Assembly (NCBI GenBank): GCA_944363005.1
Contig: CALVTV010000133.1
Location: 1-8,704, forward strand
Direction of reading: 5' to 3'
Source of the DNA: an uncultured Clostridia bacterium
Lineage (GTDB): Bacteria > Bacillota > Clostridia > Christensenellales > Aristaeellaceae
DNA: 8,704 nucleotides
The translations under genes were made by a program, and so were the position numbers. Positions 5,879-8,704 of the stretch are shown piece by piece (the first letter of the stretch is position 1; each line of letters opens with the position of its first letter). The notes under the pieces are model-generated. The model saw only the letters and a program-made list of their open reading frames with translations. It had not been told where the DNA came from and ran no database searches.

Positions 5879-7021
5879 ATGGATAACAAAAATAAAAGCT
5901 CCTTTGGCGAGCGCATTGCTTCCTCTGGAGCATTCGTTTCGGTGGCGGCCTCGCTAATTTGCATCGTCTTGGGTCTGGCGCTGGGGTTGATTGCGCTGGC
6001 GATCATCAATGTGGAGCATGCGTGGAACGATGGTTTGATGGTAATCATCACCAGCGGACTCAAGAGCCCGCGCAATATGGGCACGGTGCTGGCCAACGCC
6101 GCTCCGCTGATCATGACCGGTCTCTCGGTGGGATTTGCGTTTAAGACGGGCCTGTTCAACATCGGTGCGGCCGGACAATACACCCTGGGCGCCTTTGGTG
6201 CGCTGTATTGCGCAATTGTCTGGCAATTGCCGTGGTATCTCTGCCTGCTGGCGGCTATGGTGCTGGGCGCACTCTGGGGCGCGATTCCCGGCCTGTTTAA
6301 AGCGTATTTGAATATCAATGAAGTCATCACGGCGATCATGTTCAACTGGATCGGGTTGTATCTGGTGAACGACATCATGTACGGCAAGGGCAAGAGCCCG
6401 ATGTACGACATTTCTACGACCAAGACGTTCAGCCTGCGCAAGGCGGCGCCGGACTCGATGATCCCCAGCTGGGGCATGAGCGACTATTTTGGAAAGCTGC
6501 AATCCGTTACCATTGCCATCTTCATTGCGATTTTCTTTGCGATCGTCGTTTATGTGGTGCTCAGCCGGACGACCTTTGGCTATGAGCTCAAAGCTTGTGG
6601 TTTTAACAAGCACGCCGCGCAATATGCGGGCATCAACGACAAGCGCAATATCGTCCTTTCCATGACGATTGCCGGTGCTCTGGCTGGCGTTGGCGCTGGA
6701 CTGTACTATCTGTCGACGGTCGCGGAGTGGAATCCGCAGGTATCCACAGCGCTTCCGGCGATGGGCTTCAACGGCATCAGCGCGGCCCTGTTGGCCTGTT
6801 CCAATCCGCTGGGAACCATCTTTTCTTCCTTGTTTATCTCGTACATCACGGTTGGCGGAACCAAGCTTTCCACGCAGTATTATACGAAGGAGATCGCGGA
6901 CGTGATCACGGCGCTGATCATCTATCTGTGCGCGTTCTCCCTGCTCTTCAAGAACAAGATTCGTGCGGCGCTGATGGGCAAAGCCCGCCGCATTCAGGTG
7001 GGAAAAGGAGGGGATGACTGA
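5879..7021 (+). CDS. Nucleoside-type ABC transporter permease 1 (NupP-like)
   Basis: This 380-residue inner-membrane permease belongs to the BPD_transp_2 family and would form half of the translocation channel. It has a short polar N-terminus and then many hydrophobic helices. Family features include PLIMTGLSVGFAFKTGLFNIGAAGQ and the cytoplasmic loop with KACGFNKHAAQYAGI, which couples to the ATPase. That loop is followed by AGALAGVGAGLYYL, and the C-terminus is basic. Two close ATGs exist (5873 and 5879). AAGGAG (5865-5870), which overlaps the TAA of the ATPase gene, is 8 nt from the second and only 2 nt from the first, so 5879 is preferred. The gap to the ATPase gene is 12 nt, and the gene overlaps the next one by a single base. 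It is the larger of the two permeases, as in nupP/nupQ pairs. Substrate specificity is inferred from family context only. Confidence 0.92.
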   Translation: MDNKNKSSFGERIASSGAFVSVAASLICIVLGLALGLIALAIINVEHAWNDGLMVIITSGLKSPRNMGTVLANAAPLIMTGLSVGFAFKTGLFNIGAAGQYTLGAFGALYCAIVWQLPWYLCLLAAMVLGALWGAIPGLFKAYLNINEVITAIMFNWIGLYLVNDIMYGKGKSPMYDISTTKTFSLRKAAPDSMIPSWGMSDYFGKLQSVTIAIFIAIFFAIVVYVVLSRTTFGYELKACGFNKHAAQYAGINDKRNIVLSMTIAGALAGVGAGLYYLSTVAEWNPQVSTALPAMGFNGISAALLACSNPLGTIFSSLFISYITVGGTKLSTQYYTKEIADVITALIIYLCAFSLLFKNKIRAALMGKARRIQVGKGGDD

Positions 7022-7941
7022 TGTTCCTTCTGCTCAAGTATACGCTGCTGTACACGGTCGTGCTGATGCTCGTGGCATTGGGCGGCATGTTTTCTGAGCG
7101 CAGCGGCATCATTAACATCGCGCTGGAAGGCATCATGGTCATCGGCGGTCTCGCCGGCGTGATTGCCATTCAGCTGATGCCTGAAGGGGCGAGCGCGTTC
7201 ACCATCGTGTTCTTTTCCATCCTCACGGCAGGCATAGCGGGCATGGTGTATGCGGCGCTTTTGGCCTTTGCCTCGATCAACCTCAATGCGGATCAAACCA
7301 TCGGTGGCACAGCGCTGAACATGCTGGCTACGGCGCTCGCCATGGTCATCGCCAAGGGATTCAACGGTTCGGCCTCTGCCAAGCTCGATTACAGCAACCG
7401 CGCGTTTATCTATGACATTGGGCCGCTGACAGTCAATGTGTTCCTTTTCGTGGGGCTGGCTATCCTGGTGCTCTCGTACTTTGTGTTGTATAAGACGCGC
7501 TTGGGGCTTCGCTTGCGGGCTTGCGGCGAACATCCGCAGGCTGCTGACAGCGTGGGCATCAACGTTTACAAGATGCGCTACACAGGCGTGCTGATTTCCG
7601 GCGTGCTGGGTGGCATTGGTGGCATGGCGTATATCATTCCGTCGGTTTCCAGTTGGAATTTTGAGGTGGGTGTGTCCGGTGCCGGCTTCCTGGCGTTGGC
7701 CGTGATGATTTTCGGACAATGGAAGCCGTTCCGCATCTTCTTTGCGGCGATCTTCTTTGCAATGTTCAAATCGCTGGCCAACATTGCTAGCTCCATTCCG
7801 ATGATGGCTTCGCTGGGATGGACGCAGAACATGTACAACATGATTCCGTTTATCGCATCGATGATCATTCTGGCGTTCACGAGCAAAAAGTCCCGTGCCC
7901 CCAAGGCCGAGGGTATTCCTTACGACAAGGGCTCCCGCTAA
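7021..7941 (+). CDS. Nucleoside-type ABC transporter permease 2 (NupQ-like)
   Basis: This 306-residue membrane permease of the BPD_transp_2 family is the partner of the preceding gene. The family motif SERSGIINIALEGIMVIGG lies at ~26-44. The segment TIGGTALNMLATALAM and the coupling loop RACGEHPQAADSVGINVYKMRY are also characteristic. Several further membrane helices follow, and a basic tail ends the protein. It starts at ATG 7021, which shares its A with the TGA stop of permease 1 (translational coupling). AGGAGG (7006-7011) is 9 nt upstream. It is the last gene of the operon, and a strong terminator follows at 8034. A substrate-binding lipoprotein (BMP family), normally part of such operons, is not found next to it. 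Confidence 0.93.
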   Translation: MFLLLKYTLLYTVVLMLVALGGMFSERSGIINIALEGIMVIGGLAGVIAIQLMPEGASAFTIVFFSILTAGIAGMVYAALLAFASINLNADQTIGGTALNMLATALAMVIAKGFNGSASAKLDYSNRAFIYDIGPLTVNVFLFVGLAILVLSYFVLYKTRLGLRLRACGEHPQAADSVGINVYKMRYTGVLISGVLGGIGGMAYIIPSVSSWNFEVGVSGAGFLALAVMIFGQWKPFRIFFAAIFFAMFKSLANIASSIPMMASLGWTQNMYNMIPFIASMIILAFTSKKSRAPKAEGIPYDKGSR

Positions 7942-8033
7942 GCCAAGTGGCTTTGTACTTCGGGGAGACTTAGCGGCGCAGTTTGGGGCGTGAATTTGCT
8001 TTGGATGTGCGGACGCAACGCTAACGTGTTTCA
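7942..8033 (+). other. Non-coding gap before the operon terminator
   Basis: This is 92 bp between the permease stop and the terminator, without a convincing gene. TTAGCG (7970-7975) and CGCTAA (8019-8024) are complementary and could close a hairpin, with partial inner pairing (GCGCA with TGCG). It may be a 3'-end processing structure or nothing. Confidence 0.3.
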
Positions 8034-8069
8034 GGGCGCAAGCGGCTTTCTGCTTGCGCCCTCTTTCTC
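8034..8069 (+). terminator. Terminator of the ABC transporter operon
   Basis: GGGCGCAAGC (8034-8043) and GCTTGCGCCC (8052-8061) form a perfect 10-bp GC-rich stem with an 8-nt loop. TCTTTCTC follows. It lies ~90 bp past the stop of the last permease gene. Confidence 0.85.
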
Positions 8070-8091
8070 AAGAGGAACCGTTGAATGCCGT

Positions 8092-8107
8092 TCCAATTGA
8101 TATTGGA
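8092..8107. repeat. Perfect inverted repeat upstream of the response regulator
   Basis: TCCAAT (8092-8097), TGAT, then ATTGGA (8102-8107) form a perfect 6-bp dyad just before the AAAGGAGGG ribosome site. It could be an operator for the response regulator itself or a small leader hairpin. The position is suggestive but there is no direct proof. Confidence 0.35.
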
Positions 8108-8136
8108 CCGCGAGAAAGGAGGGTTCCCTGCAGGAT

Positions 8137-8469
8137 ATGCGAATTCTGATTGTTGAAGATGAACAGGAGCTGTTGAGGGACATTGCAAAAGGATTGACGT
8201 TGAAAGGCTACGCCGTCGATCAAGCGGATAACGGCAATACCGGCTGTCAAATGGCCTTGGATGAAGAATACGATTTGATTGTATTGGATTTGAACTTGCC
8301 CGGGCTGGATGGGTTTTCTATTTTGGAGGAGCTGCGGCAGGAGCGCCCACAAACGAAGGCGTTGTTGAAAAAACCCAAGGGAATGAAGCTAAATAATCTG
8401 AATAACAAAAACTGCTATCGGAAGGGAAAAACAACGATAGCAGTTTTGTTTATTGGTATGACGGGTTGA
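8137..8469 (+). pseudogene. Truncated OmpR-type response regulator (receiver domain broken off)
   Basis: Residues 1 to about 77 are a clear response-regulator receiver start. MRILIVEDEQELL carries the acidic pair Glu7-Asp8. DLIVLDLNLPGLDGF follows with the phospho-acceptor Asp51. After ERPQTKALL (residues 69-77) homology stops. The fourth-strand Ser/Thr, the fifth-strand Lys-Pro and the whole DNA-binding domain are absent. The remaining ~33 residues (KKPKGMKLNNLNN and onward) are low-complexity and run straight through a perfect terminator hairpin (8408-8447), so they are not a natural ending. An intact protein would be ~220-230 residues, usually followed by a histidine kinase gene. AGGAGG (8117-8122) is 14 nt from ATG 8137 but 5 nt from an in-frame CTG (8128), so the true start is uncertain. 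The gene was most likely cut by an insertion or deletion near 8360-8385 and should be inactive. Confidence 0.75.
8408..8451. terminator. Perfect bidirectional hairpin terminator inside the broken reading frame
   Basis: AAAACTGCTATCG (8408-8420) and CGATAGCAGTTTT (8435-8447) form a perfect 13-bp stem with a 14-nt loop. With A on one side and T on the other it can terminate in both directions. It lies within the out-of-place tail of the truncated response regulator, so it belongs to sequence newly joined to that gene. Confidence 0.75.
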
Positions 8470-8704
8470 ATCACAACCCATCATCACGTTAGGAGAGCAA
8501 ATGTCCTGAAAGTTTGCTCGAAAGACGCATTTGCTGAATAATACTCAGAATACGGAGCGGCAAAAAAGCAGAACGACATGACCTTCCAGCCATGCCGTCC
8601 TGCGACAATTCAATTACTTCCTTGCATTTCGTTTGCTTCAGAATTCCTTGTTTTCGTAGCGACGGCACCAAGTGTATTTGCTGATGGCACTGCGCTGAGC
8701 TGTG
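8463..8704. other. Hairpin-rich non-coding stretch, possible end of a mobile or repeated element
   Basis: No intact gene is seen on either strand. GGGTTG/CAACCC (8463-8468, 8474-8479) and GAGCAAA/TTTGCTC (8495-8501, 8513-8519) are perfect hairpins in series after the 8408 terminator. Base composition looks more AT-rich than in the transporter genes. On the minus strand at the right edge (8641-8703) a short frame reads SAISKYTWCRRYENKEF before a stop. It looks faintly like a helix-turn-helix segment of a transposase, but that is only an impression. The minus-strand open frame 8489-8671 has no recognisable family. Confidence 0.35.

Noticed and set aside
5632..7719. Several 200-280 residue minus-strand open frames opposite the permeases
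   Set aside because: All overlap well-supported permease genes, have no good ribosome sites or motifs, and have shadow-like composition.
1..8704. CRISPR array, rRNA genes, replication origin or tRNA-linked integration site
   Set aside because: No regularly spaced direct repeats, no rRNA-like sequence and no DnaA-box cluster were seen. No integrase or duplicated tRNA end was found near the tRNA-Ser.

Overview
The window looks like chromosomal DNA from a Gram-positive anaerobe of the Clostridia/Firmicutes type with moderately high GC. The reasons are strong AGGAGG-like ribosome sites before nearly every gene, GTG/TTG as well as ATG starts, compact genes with paired hairpin terminators, a Sec-exported FMN/FAD flavoprotein and a nucleoside-type (NupOPQ-like) ABC transporter. 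No genus can be named from the sequence alone.

Layout. (1) 23-152: tRNA-Ser(GGA) with an encoded CCA and its own terminator. (2) 192-1098, minus strand: a MerR-family regulator with its terminator. (3) 1099-1335: a divergent control region. It holds a TTGATC/TATAAT promoter with a 19-bp spacer over a near-palindrome, the layout expected of MerR-activated promoters, followed by a transcribed leader that can fold into a long imperfect stem. (4) 1336-3078: an exported flavoprotein with an N-terminal FMN-binding domain (SGAT flavinylation motif) and a fumarate-reductase-type FAD domain. The four active-site residues expected of true fumarate reductases appear to be missing. (5) 3149-3607: an orphan nucleotidyltransferase-fold protein, convergent with (6) 3713-4189 on the minus strand, a YbaK-type Cys-tRNA(Pro) deacylase. 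The two share a bidirectional terminator. (7) 4340-7941: a tight three-gene ABC importer operon (double ATPase, permease, permease) ending in a strong terminator. The usual substrate-binding lipoprotein gene is not beside it. (8) 8137-8704: the start of an OmpR-type response regulator that breaks off in mid receiver domain and runs into an AT-richer, hairpin-rich, non-coding stretch. It is probably a disrupted gene next to the end of a repeat or mobile element.

How they work together. The MerR regulator most likely controls the divergent flavoprotein gene through the 19-bp-spacer promoter, which makes these two genes a candidate sensor/enzyme module for an unknown electron acceptor or toxic compound. 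The ABC operon would import nucleosides (or related small molecules) once paired with a binding protein encoded elsewhere. The tRNA, YbaK and the nucleotidyltransferase look like unrelated single-gene units. The most interesting part is 1099-3078: a MerR-type switch, a structured leader, and a secreted flavoenzyme with an altered active site.
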